The translations under genes were made by a program, and so were the position numbers. From Egicoccus sp. AB-alg2 (lineage in GTDB: Bacteria; Actinomycetota; Nitriliruptoria; Nitriliruptorales; Nitriliruptoraceae), in the NCBI RefSeq assembly GCF_041821065.1, contig NZ_JBGUAX010000005.1, forward strand, positions 62,001 to 126,000: DNA of 64,000 nt. Direction: 5' to 3'. The stretch's first letter is position 1, and each line of letters begins with the position of its first letter. The notes below the pieces were generated by a model. It ran no database searches and was not told the DNA's origin. It saw nothing but the letters and a program-made list of their open reading frames with translations. Positions 37,610 to 47,695 of this stretch are shown here, in pieces.

Positions 37610-40145
37610 CCGTCCCGCGTCGGCGCGTCCCGCGCAGCGGGGTTGCGGACCGCGGGTCCTCCGGCCAGGCGTGCTTCGGGTAGCGGCCGCGCAGTTCCGC
37701 GCGCACCTCGGGGTAGGCACGGTCCCAGAACCCGGCGAGGTCGTCGGTGATCTGCACCGGCCGGCGCGCGGGCGAGAGCAGGTGCAGCAGCACGGGCACG
37801 CGGCCGTCCAGGATCGTCGGTGTGGCGGTGGCGCCGAACAGTTCCTGCAGGCGCACGGCGAGCACCGGCCGCTCCCCCGCGTAGTCCAGCCGGACCTGCG
37901 AGCCGGACGGCACGGTCAGGGTCGCCGGCGCCAGCCGGTCCAGTTGCTTCTCGTGCCCCGCGGGCAGGCGGGCCCGCAGCACGTCGGCCGGCCGGACACG
38001 GCGCAGGTCGGCGCGCCGCCGTAGTCCCAGCAGGAACGGTGCGACGGCCGTGTCGAGGTCGGCGAGCAGCGCCTCGTCGGACACGTCCGGCCAGGGCTCG
38101 CCGAGGTGGCGGTGCAGCAGGCCGGCGCGGGCCTGCAGTTGCCGGTCGGCCGGCGTCCACGGCAGCAGGTCGAGGCCGTGGGTGCGCAGGCCGTCGAGCA
38201 GCGCGGCCAGCACGGCGTCGGCAGGTGGATCCGGCAGCGGCCGCCTGGCCAGCACGAGCGCGCCGAGGTGCTCGCGGCGTTCGGCGACGACGTCGCCGTC
38301 GCGCCAGGCGACCTCCTCGACGTGGTGCAACTCGTCGCCCAGCACCCGCCGCAGCACCTCGACGTCCAGGGCCGCGGCCAGGTGGATCCGCGCCTCCCGC
38401 TCGCCCCGGTCGACGGCGGCCACCGCCAGCAGCGACTCCCCGGCCAGCAGGTCCTCCGCGGGCAGGCGGGCGCCACGGCCGTTGGCGAGCAGGAAGCTGC
38501 CGCGCCCGCCCCGGGCGCTGGCGACCCGGTCCGGCCAGCCGAGTGCCAACAGCGCCCCTACCGCGTCGTCGCCGCCGGCGCGTGCCGAGCGCCCGGCCCC
38601 CGGTTCCGGCAGGTCGCGGCAGGCGCGCCGCAGGCGGGCCACCTCCCGGCGCAGACGTGCCCGCGCCCCGGCCCGGAGCCGCGCGTCGCGTGGCAGGTCC
38701 TCGCCGCGCAGCGCGGCCAGCCGGACGGTCAGGTCGACGACGGAGGCGGGCGGCTCCACACGCACGGGATCGCGGTCGCCCAGGACGGCCGCCACCTCGA
38801 CGGCCAGTGCGCCCAGCCCGGCCGCGTGGCCCCGCACCAGCAGGTGCCCCAGCCGCGGGTGGACCGGCAACGCGACCAGCCGGCGGCCGTGGCCGGTCAC
38901 CCGCCCGTCGTCGTCGAGGGCGCCGAGGTCGGCCAGCGTGGCGCGGGCACGGTCCCAGCCGGCGGGGTCGGGCTGGTCGAGCAGCGCCAGGTCCTGGACG
39001 GGGCTGCCCCAGGCGGCCACCTCCAGCGCGGCGCCGGTCAGGTCGTCGGTGCGGATTGCGGGACGTGGGAAGGCGTCGCGGCCCGGATGCTCGGACGCGG
39101 CCCACAGCCGCACGCACCGGCCCGGGGCGGTCCGCCCGGCCCGGCCCGCCCGCTGGTCGGCGGACGCCCGCGAGGCGGGGACCGTGACGAGGCCGGTCAT
39201 CCCGGTTCGTGGGTCGAACCGCGGCTCGCGGGCCAGTCCGGCGTCGACGACGACGCGGACGCCCTCGATGGTGAGGCTCGACTCGGCCAGGTCGGTGGCG
39301 AGCACGACCTTGCGGGTCCCGTGGGAGGGCGGCGCAAGCGCCCGGTCCTGCTCGTCGGGCGGCAGGCGCCCGTGCAGGGGGCGGACCTCGGCACGGACGG
39401 GCAGGGCGCGCGTCGCCAGGGCGCGGGCGGTACGGCGGATCTCCGCGACGCCGGGGAGGAACACCAGCACGTCGCCAGGCGCGTCCCTCAGGACCTCGGC
39501 CACCGTGTCGGCGACGGCGTCTGCGAGCCCGCCGGGCGCGGGCCGCGGCCGGTGCTGGACCTCGACGGGATACTGCCGGCCCTCGGTGTGCACCTGGGCC
39601 GGCGCGGGCGAGCCGCCGGCACGCAGCAGGCGCGCGACCCGTCCGCCGTCGAGCGTGGCCGAGGCGACCAGCAGCCGCAGGTCGTCGCGCAGGGCCGCGC
39701 GGCACTCCAGCGCGAACGCGAGCGCCAGGTCCGACTCCAGGTTGCGTTCGTGGAACTCGTCGAAGAACAGCGTGCCGACGCCCTCGAGCGCCGGATCGCG
39801 CTGGAGGCGGCGCAGCAGCACCCCCTCGGTCACGACCTCGACACGCGTGGCCCGTGACACGCGGCGCTCGTCACGGGTGGTGAGCCCGATCGTCGCCCCG
39901 ACCCCTTCGCCGAGTTGCGCGGCCAGACGCTGCGCCGCTGCCCGCGCGGCCACCCGTCGCGGCTCGAGCAGGACGAGTCGGCCGTCGAGCCCCGCCTGCA
40001 GCAGGTCGAGCGGGACACGCGTGGTCTTGCCGGCCCCGGGCGGCGCCTCCAGCACCACGGCACCGGCGGTGTGGAGGCCGTCACGGATCGCGGGCAGCAC
40101 GGCCTCGACGGGGAGGTCACCGGACGGAGCGGGGGCACACGACAT
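37596..40145 (-). CDS. hrpB: ATP-dependent RNA helicase HrpB
   Basis: 849 residues, normal for HrpB. Walker A EAPPGAGKTTRVP, the HrpB-type motif II DEFHERN, motif III SATLDG, motif V ATDLAESSLTIEGV and motif VI QRAGRAGRTAPGRC, followed by helicase-associated domains and the C-terminal HrpB domain (HEKQLDRLAPATLTVPSGS...LDYAGERPVLAVRLQELFG). The role of HrpB in RNA metabolism is poorly defined. ATG at 40145. Confidence 0.95.
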   Translation of the reverse strand: MSCAPAPSGDLPVEAVLPAIRDGLHTAGAVVLEAPPGAGKTTRVPLDLLQAGLDGRLVLLEPRRVAARAAAQRLAAQLGEGVGATIGLTTRDERRVSRATRVEVVTEGVLLRRLQRDPALEGVGTLFFDEFHERNLESDLALAFALECRAALRDDLRLLVASATLDGGRVARLLRAGGSPAPAQVHTEGRQYPVEVQHRPRPAPGGLADAVADTVAEVLRDAPGDVLVFLPGVAEIRRTARALATRALPVRAEVRPLHGRLPPDEQDRALAPPSHGTRKVVLATDLAESSLTIEGVRVVVDAGLAREPRFDPRTGMTGLVTVPASRASADQRAGRAGRTAPGRCVRLWAASEHPGRDAFPRPAIRTDDLTGAALEVAAWGSPVQDLALLDQPDPAGWDRARATLADLGALDDDGRVTGHGRRLVALPVHPRLGHLLVRGHAAGLGALAVEVAAVLGDRDPVRVEPPASVVDLTVRLAALRGEDLPRDARLRAGARARLRREVARLRRACRDLPEPGAGRSARAGGDDAVGALLALGWPDRVASARGGRGSFLLANGRGARLPAEDLLAGESLLAVAAVDRGEREARIHLAAALDVEVLRRVLGDELHHVEEVAWRDGDVVAERREHLGALVLARRPLPDPPADAVLAALLDGLRTHGLDLLPWTPADRQLQARAGLLHRHLGEPWPDVSDEALLADLDTAVAPFLLGLRRRADLRRVRPADVLRARLPAGHEKQLDRLAPATLTVPSGSQVRLDYAGERPVLAVRLQELFGATATPTILDGRVPVLLHLLSPARRPVQITDDLAGFWDRAYPEVRAELRGRYPKHAWPEDPRSATPLRGTRRRGTATGR

Positions 40146-40298
40146 CGACACGACGCTAACCACGCCACAGCCGCGATCGAAAGCCGTCCCGAAACACTTC
40201 AGTGCCACGGACGACCGGCCGACGGGTGCGAGGGGGCGCGCGCCGGGCTGCGGTGCGCCCACGGGGGACGCGGACGAGCCGACAGCCGAGGAGGCGTC

Positions 40299-42542
40299 GT
40301 GGGAGCGACGACGGACGGGATCCGACGACGTCTGCGTGTCCATGCACCCGAGTTCGTGGGGGCTGCGCTGGTGGTGGCGGTGGCGAGCGCGTCGGGCGCC
40401 ACCCGCCTGAGCCTGCCGGCCCTGCTCGTGCTGCTGGCCGGCGCGGTGCTCGTCAGCGTCAGCGCGTACGCGTTCTGGGGACGGGACGCGGGCATGCGGG
40501 GCGTGCACGCGCGAGGGGCGCTGCAGGTGTCGGCGTTCGCGCTGCTGCTGTACGCGTCCGGGACCGGTCCCACGCTCGCCGCGCTGCTGCTGCTACCGGT
40601 CGCCGACACCGTGCGCTACTCGGGTGCCCGGGCCGGCACGGTCGTCCTCGCCTGGGCCAGCCTCGCGATCGCGGTCGGCCAGGCCGCGGTCGCCGTGGGC
40701 CTGGCCCCCACGCTGCTGCCGGCCGACGTCGCGCACGGCCTGGCAGCGTTGGGGCTGCTCACCACGTGGCTGATCGGCCTGCGCATCGTGCGGCTCTCCC
40801 GCGCCGGCGAGGAGGCCCACGAGCGCCTCGTGGAGGAGGAGGCCCGCGTCCGTGCCCTGCTGGCGACCGCCAGCGACGTCACCCTCGTGATCAGCGACGC
40901 CGCGGTGGTCTACCAGTCCCCGTCGGCCGAGCGCCTCTTCGGGTACGGCCCCGGCGAACTGCTCGGCCGGCGCTACCTCGACCTCGTCCATCCCGACGAC
41001 CGGGCCACCACGGTCGACTTCGTCCGCGACCTGCTCGCCCACCCGGGACGGTCGGGGCTGGTCGAGTGCCGCCTGCTCGCCGCCGACGGGTCCTGGGTGC
41101 CGGTCGAGTCCAACTGCCGCAACCTGCTCGACGACCCGCAGGTGCGCGGCTTCGTGGTCAACAGCCGTGACGTGTCCGAACGCAAGGACCTCGAGCGCCA
41201 GCTCGAGCACCGCACGATCCACGACCCGCTCACCGGGCTGGCCAATCGGGCCCTGCTGCTCGACCGGCTGGACCACACCGTCGCACGGGCCAACCGGCTG
41301 GGCGGCTCGTTCGCGGTGCTCTTCGTCGACCTCGACGGGTTCAAGACGATCAACGACGTCCGCGGACACGTCGTCGGCGACGCCGTGCTGCGGACGGTCG
41401 CCTACCGGCTGCTCGACGTGGTCCGCGCCGCCGACACGGTCGCCCGCATGGGCGGCGACGAGTTCGCCGTCCTGCTCGAGCACGACGACAGCCCGGTCGA
41501 CGCCGCCAAGGTCGCCCAGCGGATCCTCGCCGCCGTCGCCCGGCCGATCGACGCCGACGGTCGTCGCGTGCAGCTGACCGCCAGCATCGGCATCGCCCAC
41601 GCCGAGGACGGCGTCCAACCCGCCGAGGTGCTCCGCAACGCCGACATCGCGATGCACCTGGCCAAGGAGAGCGGCCGCGACCGCTTCGAGGTGTTCGAGA
41701 CCTCCATGCACGTGCGGGTGGTCGAGCGCCTGGAGCTGGAGGCGGACCTGGCCGCCGCCGTCGAGCGCGACGAGTTGGCGATCCACTACCAGCCCATCGT
41801 CGCGCTGTCCGACCAGCGCATCTGCGGGTTCGAGGCCCTGCTGCGGTGGACCCACCCGCGGCGGGGGCCCGTGCCGCCGAACCGGTTCATCCCGCTGGCC
41901 GAGCAGAGCGGCCTGATCGTCCCGATCGGCCGGTTCGTGCTCCGCGAGGCCTGCCGGCAGCTGGCCGACTGGCGCCGCAGTCTGCCCGGCGCCGCCGACC
42001 TCACCGTCAGCGTGAACGTGTCGATGCGCCAGCTCACCGACAGCGACCTCGTCGCCGACGTCCGCGAGGCGTTGACGGACGCCGGACTGGCGGCCGAGGC
42101 GCTGACGCTGGAGCTCACCGAATCGGCCCTGGTGACCGACACGGAGTCGACCATCGCCACCCTGACCCAGCTGAAGGGACTGGGGATCCGGATCGCGGTC
42201 GACGACTTCGGGACCGGCTACTCGTCGCTCGCGTACCTGCACCGCTTCCCGGTCGACGTGCTGAAGATCGACCGCTCCTTCGTGAACTCGGTCGCCTCGG
42301 GCCGGCAGAGCCCCGCCCTCGCCCGGGCCATCGTCGACCTGGGGCGGTCCCTGGACCTGCTCACGGTCGCCGAGGGCATCGAGCACGACGCCGAGCTGAC
42401 CCAGTTCCGCCAGCTCGACTGCACCCACGGGCAGGGGTTCCTGTTCTCACGTCCGGTGACGGCGGACGCCGTGGCCGGCCTGGTCGGCACGGCGGGCACC
42501 GAGCCGGCGGTTCTCGCAGACGCCCGCGGGGTCGCCCGCTAG
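40299..42542 (+). CDS. Membrane PAS-GGDEF-EAL protein (cyclic-di-GMP turnover)
   Basis: 747 residues. About five to six N-terminal helices (residues 20-165), a PAS domain (about 185-290, LVISDAAVVYQSPSAERLFGY), GGDEF domain with intact G385-G-D-E-F389 and DLDGFKTINDVRGHVVGD, and EAL domain with E512-A-L in FEALLRW, NVSMRQL, DDFGTGYSSLAYL and EGIE. Both catalytic sites look intact, so it may make and degrade cyclic di-GMP. GTG at 40299 preceded by GAGGAGG. Divergent from hrpB. Confidence 0.93.
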   Translation: MGATTDGIRRRLRVHAPEFVGAALVVAVASASGATRLSLPALLVLLAGAVLVSVSAYAFWGRDAGMRGVHARGALQVSAFALLLYASGTGPTLAALLLLPVADTVRYSGARAGTVVLAWASLAIAVGQAAVAVGLAPTLLPADVAHGLAALGLLTTWLIGLRIVRLSRAGEEAHERLVEEEARVRALLATASDVTLVISDAAVVYQSPSAERLFGYGPGELLGRRYLDLVHPDDRATTVDFVRDLLAHPGRSGLVECRLLAADGSWVPVESNCRNLLDDPQVRGFVVNSRDVSERKDLERQLEHRTIHDPLTGLANRALLLDRLDHTVARANRLGGSFAVLFVDLDGFKTINDVRGHVVGDAVLRTVAYRLLDVVRAADTVARMGGDEFAVLLEHDDSPVDAAKVAQRILAAVARPIDADGRRVQLTASIGIAHAEDGVQPAEVLRNADIAMHLAKESGRDRFEVFETSMHVRVVERLELEADLAAAVERDELAIHYQPIVALSDQRICGFEALLRWTHPRRGPVPPNRFIPLAEQSGLIVPIGRFVLREACRQLADWRRSLPGAADLTVSVNVSMRQLTDSDLVADVREALTDAGLAAEALTLELTESALVTDTESTIATLTQLKGLGIRIAVDDFGTGYSSLAYLHRFPVDVLKIDRSFVNSVASGRQSPALARAIVDLGRSLDLLTVAEGIEHDAELTQFRQLDCTHGQGFLFSRPVTADAVAGLVGTAGTEPAVLADARGVAR

Positions 42543-42581
42543 CGTGCGCGGGCGGCGGGGACGAGACGAAGGGAAGCGGCC

Positions 42582-42938
42582 GTGGGCGCGCTCTTGCGGA
42601 TCCTGATCAACGCGGCGGCGCTGTGGGTGGCCGTCGCCCTGCTCGACGGGTTGGAGTTCACCGGCACGTGGTTGGCGCTGCTCGGGATCGCCCTGCTGCT
42701 CGGCGTCGTCAACGTGATCGTGAAGCCGATCCTCAGCCTCCTGTCGCTGCCGCTCGTGATCCTGACGCTGGGGTTGTTCCTGCTGGTCGTCAACGCGGCC
42801 GTGCTCGCCATCGTCATCGCGCTGTCCGACGCCCTCGACCTGGGCCTCAGCAGCGACGGGTTCGGCTGGACGTTCCTCGGCGCCCTGGTGGTGTCGCTGG
42901 TCAGCTGGGGGCTGGAGACCGTCACCGGCACGCGCTGA
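42582..42938 (+). CDS. Four-helix membrane protein of the mycobacterial phage-holin superfamily IV (PF04020-type)
   Basis: 118 residues with four hydrophobic helices and the family pattern NVIVKPILSLLSLPLVILTLGLF. These proteins are widespread chromosomal membrane proteins despite the holin name. GTG start, 39 bases after the GGDEF-EAL gene. Confidence 0.85.
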   Translation: MGALLRILINAAALWVAVALLDGLEFTGTWLALLGIALLLGVVNVIVKPILSLLSLPLVILTLGLFLLVVNAAVLAIVIALSDALDLGLSSDGFGWTFLGALVVSLVSWGLETVTGTR

Positions 42939-42961
42939 CGCCGGGCCGCGGCCTCGACCGC

Positions 42962-43005
42962 GCCCGTCCCGCCGACCCCTTCGGCCCGTCCCGCCGGCCG
43001 CCTCG
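42962..43005. repeat. 22-bp tandem duplication
   Basis: Two copies of GCCCGTCCCGCCGACCCCTTCG-type sequence (42962-42983 and 42984-43005) with three differences, in the intergenic gap before the M20 peptidase gene. A GCCC remnant follows. Confidence 0.6.
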
Positions 43006-43069
43006 GCCCGCGGTGACCGACCGCCGCGGCCTCTAGGCTCGGGCCACGCCGAACATGGGAGGCCCGTAG

Positions 43070-44410
43070 GTGACGTCGGTCGATCCGGCCCTCACCGGGC
43101 AGACGGTGGAGCTGCTGCAGCACCTCATCCGCAACGCGTGCGTCAACGACGGGGCGCCCAGCTCCGGCGGTGAGGTCCGCAACAGCGACCTGCTGACCGA
43201 CTACCTCGACGGTCTCGAGCTCGCCCACTACGAGCCCTTCCCGGGCCGGCGCAGCGTGCTGGCGACCCTGCCCGGCAGCGACCCGACCGCGCCCACGGTG
43301 CTGCTGATGGGCCACACCGACGTCGTGCCGGTGTCCCCCGACGACTGGCGCGAGGACCCGTTCGGCGGCGAGCTCATCGACGGCGAGGTGTGGGGCCGCG
43401 GCGCCGTCGACATGCTCAACCTGACGGCGTCGATGGCGGTCGCGGTCCGCGAGCTGCACCGCCGCGGACGTCCGCTCAAGGGCACGCTGAAGTACCTCGG
43501 TGTCGCCGACGAGGAGGCCGGCGGTACCTGGGGCGCCGACTGGATCGTCGCGAACGCGTGGGACGACGTCGCCTGCGACTACGTGCTGACGGAGAACGGC
43601 GGGATCCCGGCCCCGATGCCGTCGGGCACCAAGGTGGTCATGACGGTGGCGGAGAAGGGCATCGGCTGGCGGCGGATCACCGTGCGCGGCACCCCCGGCC
43701 ATGGCTCGATGCCCTACGGTGCCGACAACGCCCTGCTGGTGGCCGCCGAGGTGGTGCGCCGCCTGCAGGCCTACTCCCCCACGGCGGAGCTCGGCGAACT
43801 CTGGCGCGGACTGGTCGAGGCGATGGCGCTGCCCGACGAACAGCGCGACGCGCTGCTCGACCCCGGCCGGCTGCGCGACGCGCTCGCGGCGATGGACCCG
43901 AAGCTGGCCCGCTACTGCCACGCCATGACCCACACCACGTTCAGCCCCAACGTCATCCGTGGTGGCGACAAGACCAACATCATTCCGGACCGCGTCGAGC
44001 TCGAGGTCGACATCCGCACGCTGCCGGGGGTCACCAGCGACGAGGTCGACGTGATGCTGACCGAGGCGCTGGGTGACCTCGCCGGCCGGGTGGAGGTCTC
44101 GCCGGTCGTGAAGGACCGGCCCGCGTCCGCCTCGCCGGTCGGTACGCCGATGTGGGACACGTTGCGGCGCCGGGCCGAGGCGGCCCACCCGGGCGCCGAG
44201 GTGCTGCCGTGGATGATCGTCGGCGGCACGGACGCGGCCTTCTTCCGGGCCCGCGGGGTCCCCAGCTACGGCGCCGGGCTGTTCAGCGCCCAGGCCACGC
44301 TGCAGGAGTTCCAGTCCCGCTTCCACGGCCACGACGAGCGCGTCGACGTGGCCTCGCTCGGGCTGTCGACGCAACTGTGGCTCGACGTCGCCGGGGACCT
44401 GCTCACCTGA
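43070..44410 (+). CDS. M20-family metallopeptidase
   Basis: 446 residues. Zinc-binding residues are seen in LLMGHTDVVPV (His, Asp), GRGAVDMLN (bridging Asp), ADEEAGG (catalytic and metal Glu pair) and FHGHDERV (late His). A dimerisation domain lies between about residues 200 and 330 (GTPGHGSMPYGADNAL). It hydrolyses amide bonds of peptides or N-acyl amino acids; the exact substrate is unknown. GTG start. The sugar-dehydrogenase gene follows after 24 bases. Confidence 0.92.
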   Translation: MTSVDPALTGQTVELLQHLIRNACVNDGAPSSGGEVRNSDLLTDYLDGLELAHYEPFPGRRSVLATLPGSDPTAPTVLLMGHTDVVPVSPDDWREDPFGGELIDGEVWGRGAVDMLNLTASMAVAVRELHRRGRPLKGTLKYLGVADEEAGGTWGADWIVANAWDDVACDYVLTENGGIPAPMPSGTKVVMTVAEKGIGWRRITVRGTPGHGSMPYGADNALLVAAEVVRRLQAYSPTAELGELWRGLVEAMALPDEQRDALLDPGRLRDALAAMDPKLARYCHAMTHTTFSPNVIRGGDKTNIIPDRVELEVDIRTLPGVTSDEVDVMLTEALGDLAGRVEVSPVVKDRPASASPVGTPMWDTLRRRAEAAHPGAEVLPWMIVGGTDAAFFRARGVPSYGAGLFSAQATLQEFQSRFHGHDERVDVASLGLSTQLWLDVAGDLLT

Positions 44411-44434
44411 CCAACGCCTCGACGGGAGCCTCCC

Positions 44435-45628
44435 ATGCGAGCGCCGCTGCGAACGGCCGCCGTCCTGTTCGCCGCGCTGCCGGCGCTGGCGGGCTGCGAC
44501 ACCACCGACGAGCCTCCGGCCGCGGAAGCACCAGCGCCCGAGCCCGAGCCGACCGACCCGGCCGACGGCGACGACCCGCCCGCCGGCGACGGCGCCACGC
44601 CCGAGGACGAGCCGGCCGGCGAGCCCACCGACGAGGCGGCGGACGACGCGGCGGGCGCCGAGGAACCGGTCGAGATAACCGTCGAGGTGGTCGCCACCGG
44701 GCTCGAGGCGCCGTGGGACGTGGTGGCGCACGACGGGCGGGTCCTGGTGACCGAGCGCGACACCGGCCGGCTGCTGGAGGTCGGCGAGGACGGCGGTGTC
44801 GACGAGGTCCGCACCTTCGACGTTGATCCCACGGGCGAGGGCGGGCTGCTGGGGCTCGCCAGCGACGGCGAGGCCCTGTTCGTCCACTACACCGCCGACG
44901 ACGGCAACCGGGTCGTCCGCCTCGACGACGTCGACGGCGGTGAGGAGCAGCCGGTCGTCACCGGCATCCCCAAGGGCGCGACCCACAACGGCGGCCGCCT
45001 CGCCCTCGGTGCCGACGGCCTCCTCTACGTCGCCACGGGCGATGCCGGCGACCCGGCGCTGGCCCCCGACCTCGACTCGCTGGCCGGCAAGATCCTGCGC
45101 GTCGACCGCGAGGGCCGGGTGCCCGACGACAACCCGTACGATGGCTCCCCCGTGTGGTCGTCGGGGCACCGCAACGTGCAGGGCCTGGCGTTCGACGCGG
45201 ACGAGCGGCTGTGGGCCGCCGAACTCGGTCCCGACGTCGACGACGAGATCAACCTCATCGAGCCGGGCGCCGACTACGGCTGGCCCGAGGTCACCGGCGC
45301 CCCCGGCGTCGAGGGCTACGTCGACGCCGCGTTCGTCGCCCAGCCGCCCGAGGCGTCGTGGTCGGGTGCCACGGTGCTGCGCGACGGTGCGATCCCCCAG
45401 TGGGAGGGCGATCTGCTGGTCACCGCCCTGCGCGGCGAGCGGCTGTGGCGGTTGGGCCTCGACGGCGAGGAGGTGACCGACGCGGAGGAGCTGTACGCCG
45501 GCGAGTACGGACGCCTGCGCACCGCGGTGGTCGCCCCGGACGGTGCGGTGTGGCTCCTGACGACCAACCGTGACGGGCGGGGCGACCCCGGCCCCGACGA
45601 CGACCGCCTCCTGCGCCTGGGGCCCTGA
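44435..45628 (+). CDS. PQQ-dependent sugar dehydrogenase-like lipoprotein
   Basis: 397 residues. Lipobox ALPALAGCDTT, an acidic Pro-rich linker of about 60 residues, then the beta-propeller of the soluble aldose/glucose dehydrogenase family: LEAPWDVVAHDGRVLVTERD, GEGGLLGLA, HNGGRLALGADGLLYVATGD, GKILRVDREG, WSSGHRNVQGLAFD, and GADYGWPEV. Members oxidise sugars with PQQ or are cofactor-free homologues. Probably anchored to the outer face of the membrane. No PQQ synthesis genes are in the window. Confidence 0.88.
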   Translation: MRAPLRTAAVLFAALPALAGCDTTDEPPAAEAPAPEPEPTDPADGDDPPAGDGATPEDEPAGEPTDEAADDAAGAEEPVEITVEVVATGLEAPWDVVAHDGRVLVTERDTGRLLEVGEDGGVDEVRTFDVDPTGEGGLLGLASDGEALFVHYTADDGNRVVRLDDVDGGEEQPVVTGIPKGATHNGGRLALGADGLLYVATGDAGDPALAPDLDSLAGKILRVDREGRVPDDNPYDGSPVWSSGHRNVQGLAFDADERLWAAELGPDVDDEINLIEPGADYGWPEVTGAPGVEGYVDAAFVAQPPEASWSGATVLRDGAIPQWEGDLLVTALRGERLWRLGLDGEEVTDAEELYAGEYGRLRTAVVAPDGAVWLLTTNRDGRGDPGPDDDRLLRLGP

Positions 45629-45698
45629 CCGCGCGAGGTCCGGGTCCGCGGGCCCGTCGCCGACACGGAGGCCGGCGGGCTGGCTAGGGTCCGCCCTC

Positions 45699-46238
45699 AT
45701 GCTGGAGTTCGCACTGAGGGGGGACGCGGTGACCGCGTTCATCGTGATCGGCGCCGTGGGGCTGGCGCTGGTCCTGCTGTCACTCCTCCTCGGCGAGGTG
45801 TTCGAGGGGCTGTTCGGCGGGCTGGACATCGACGTCGGTGGGGGCATCTTCAGCGCGCCGGTGCTGGGCTCGTTCCTCGCCAGCTTCGGGTTCGGTGCCG
45901 CGCTCATCGTCTACGCGACGGGCGCCGGGGCCGCGCTGGGGGCCCTCGGCGGGCTCGCGAGCGGTCTGGTCGTCGGTGGCATCGCCCTGGCGATGATGCG
46001 CTCGCTCGTGAACATGCCCACCGACGACACGGTCAGCACCAGCGGCCTGGCCGGCTCGGCCGGCGTCGTCATCACCGCCATCCCCGCCGACGGGTTCGGT
46101 GAGGTGACCGTGCGCCATCACGGCAGCCAGCACAAGTACAACGCTCGCGCCCTCGAGCCGATCCCGGCGGGTTCCCCCGTGCGGGTCACCGCCGTGCTCT
46201 CCGCCTCCGCCGTGCAGGTCGAGCGCGCCAGCGACTGA
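45699..46238 (+). CDS. NfeD-like membrane protein
   Basis: 179 residues from ATG 45699 (an internal GTG at 45729 has the stronger Shine-Dalgarno GAGGGGGG and would give 169). Three hydrophobic segments are followed by a small beta-barrel (OB-like) domain, LAGSAGVVITAIPADGFGEVTVRHHGSQHKYNARAL. NfeD proteins partner with SPFH/flotillin proteins, and the next gene is a flotillin 74 bases on, which supports the call. Confidence 0.8.
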   Translation: MLEFALRGDAVTAFIVIGAVGLALVLLSLLLGEVFEGLFGGLDIDVGGGIFSAPVLGSFLASFGFGAALIVYATGAGAALGALGGLASGLVVGGIALAMMRSLVNMPTDDTVSTSGLAGSAGVVITAIPADGFGEVTVRHHGSQHKYNARALEPIPAGSPVRVTAVLSASAVQVERASD

Positions 46239-46312
46239 CCATCGCGACGGCCGGCGCCACCCGCCCGCCGCCGCCCGACGCCACCCCCGCAACGACGATC
46301 CCTCCGAGGGCC

Positions 46313-47686
46313 GTGATGCTCGACTTCATCTTCAACTCACCGCTGGTGGCCGCCATCATCGGCGCCGTCACCCTGCTGATCCTCGTCGCCTACCTGATCG
46401 TCAGCCGGATCAAGGTCGCCGGCCCGAACGAGGCGTACATCATCACCGGCCGCAAGGGCTCGCCGGTCAAGAACCCGGAGACCGGGCAGGTCTCCCACGA
46501 CATGAGCGGCCAGAAGGTCATCATGGGCGCCAGCGTGTTCGTGCTGCCGTTCGTGCAGCGCCTGCACGTGATGGACCTGTCCAGCCGCCGCATCTCGGTC
46601 AGCATCCGCGGTGCCGTGTCGGCGCAGGGCATCAAGGCGGACCTCGACGGCGTCGCGGTCGTGAAGGTCGGAGGCAACGAGGACGCCATCCGGGCGGCCT
46701 CGCAGCGCTTCCTGACGCAGCAGAAGGAGGTGGAGACCTTCACCACGGAGGTCCTCGCCGGCTCGCTGCGCGCCATCGTCGGTCGTCTGACGATCGAGGA
46801 GATCATCAAGGACCGCGCCCGGTTCGCCTCCGCCGTCGCCGAGGAGGCCGAGGTGTCGTTGACCAACCAGGGTCTCACGCTGGACACCTTCCAGCTCCAG
46901 GACATCCAGTCAGAGGGCGACTACCTGCAGGACCTCGGTCGTCCCGAGGCGGCCCGGGTCGAGCAGGACGCCAAGATCGCCGAGGCACGCGCCCACCAGG
47001 CCGCCGAGGAGGAGCGCCTGCGCGCCGACGAGGCCATCGCCGTCCAGCAGCGCCAGCTCGAGCTGCGCAAGGCCGAGATCAAGGCCGAGATCGACGAGGC
47101 GCAGGCGCAGGCCGCCGCGGCCGGGCCGCTGCGCGAGGCCGCCCGCAACCGCGAGGTCATCCAGGAGCAGCAGCTGGTCGCCGAGCAGGAAGCCACGCTG
47201 CGCGACCGGCAGCTGGACGCGGAGATCCGCAAGCCGGCCGACGCCGAGCGCTACCGCATCGAGCAGGACGCCGAGGCCCGCAAGAACGCCGCCATCCTGG
47301 ACGCCGAGGCGGAGAAGGCCCGCCGTGCCCGCATGGCCGAGGCGGTCGAGCTCGAGGGTCGCGCCGACGCCGAGGCCATCCGCGCCAAGGGTGAGGCCGA
47401 GGCCGAGGCCCGGCGCAAGAACGCCGACGCGTTCAAGCAGTACGGCGACGCGGCCGTCATCGACCTGCTCACCCAGATCCTGCCGGACCTGGTCAGTGCC
47501 GCCTCGGAGCCGATCAGCGCGATCGACAAGATCACGGTCATCTCCACCGACGGTGCCTCGGACCTGACGAAGAACGTGGCCAACAACGTCGAGCAGGGCA
47601 TCCAGATCGGCTCGGACCTGACCGGTCTGGACCTGAAGGCGCTGCTGGCACGGCTCGGCGGCGACCGACACGACGACGAGATGTAG
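46313..47686 (+). CDS. Flotillin-type SPFH-domain protein
   Basis: 457 residues. A short N-terminal membrane hairpin (AAIIGAVTLLILVAYLIV), an SPFH/PHB domain (about 35-190, VFVLPFVQRLHVMDLSSRRI), a long Glu/Ala-rich coiled coil with repeated EAR/EAE motifs (about 210-390), and a flotillin-like C-terminus (DLLTQILPDLVSAASEPISAIDKITVI). It organises membrane microdomains. GTG at 46313 or ATG at 46316. It follows an NfeD gene, the usual pairing. Confidence 0.95.
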   Translation: MMLDFIFNSPLVAAIIGAVTLLILVAYLIVSRIKVAGPNEAYIITGRKGSPVKNPETGQVSHDMSGQKVIMGASVFVLPFVQRLHVMDLSSRRISVSIRGAVSAQGIKADLDGVAVVKVGGNEDAIRAASQRFLTQQKEVETFTTEVLAGSLRAIVGRLTIEEIIKDRARFASAVAEEAEVSLTNQGLTLDTFQLQDIQSEGDYLQDLGRPEAARVEQDAKIAEARAHQAAEEERLRADEAIAVQQRQLELRKAEIKAEIDEAQAQAAAAGPLREAARNREVIQEQQLVAEQEATLRDRQLDAEIRKPADAERYRIEQDAEARKNAAILDAEAEKARRARMAEAVELEGRADAEAIRAKGEAEAEARRKNADAFKQYGDAAVIDLLTQILPDLVSAASEPISAIDKITVISTDGASDLTKNVANNVEQGIQIGSDLTGLDLKALLARLGGDRHDDEM

Positions 47687-47695
47687 GACGCCCTG

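Noticed and set aside
42582-42938. Holin-family protein as a sign of a prophage
   Set aside because: The superfamily IV holin-like proteins are common chromosomal membrane proteins, and no lysin, integrase or phage structural gene is nearby.
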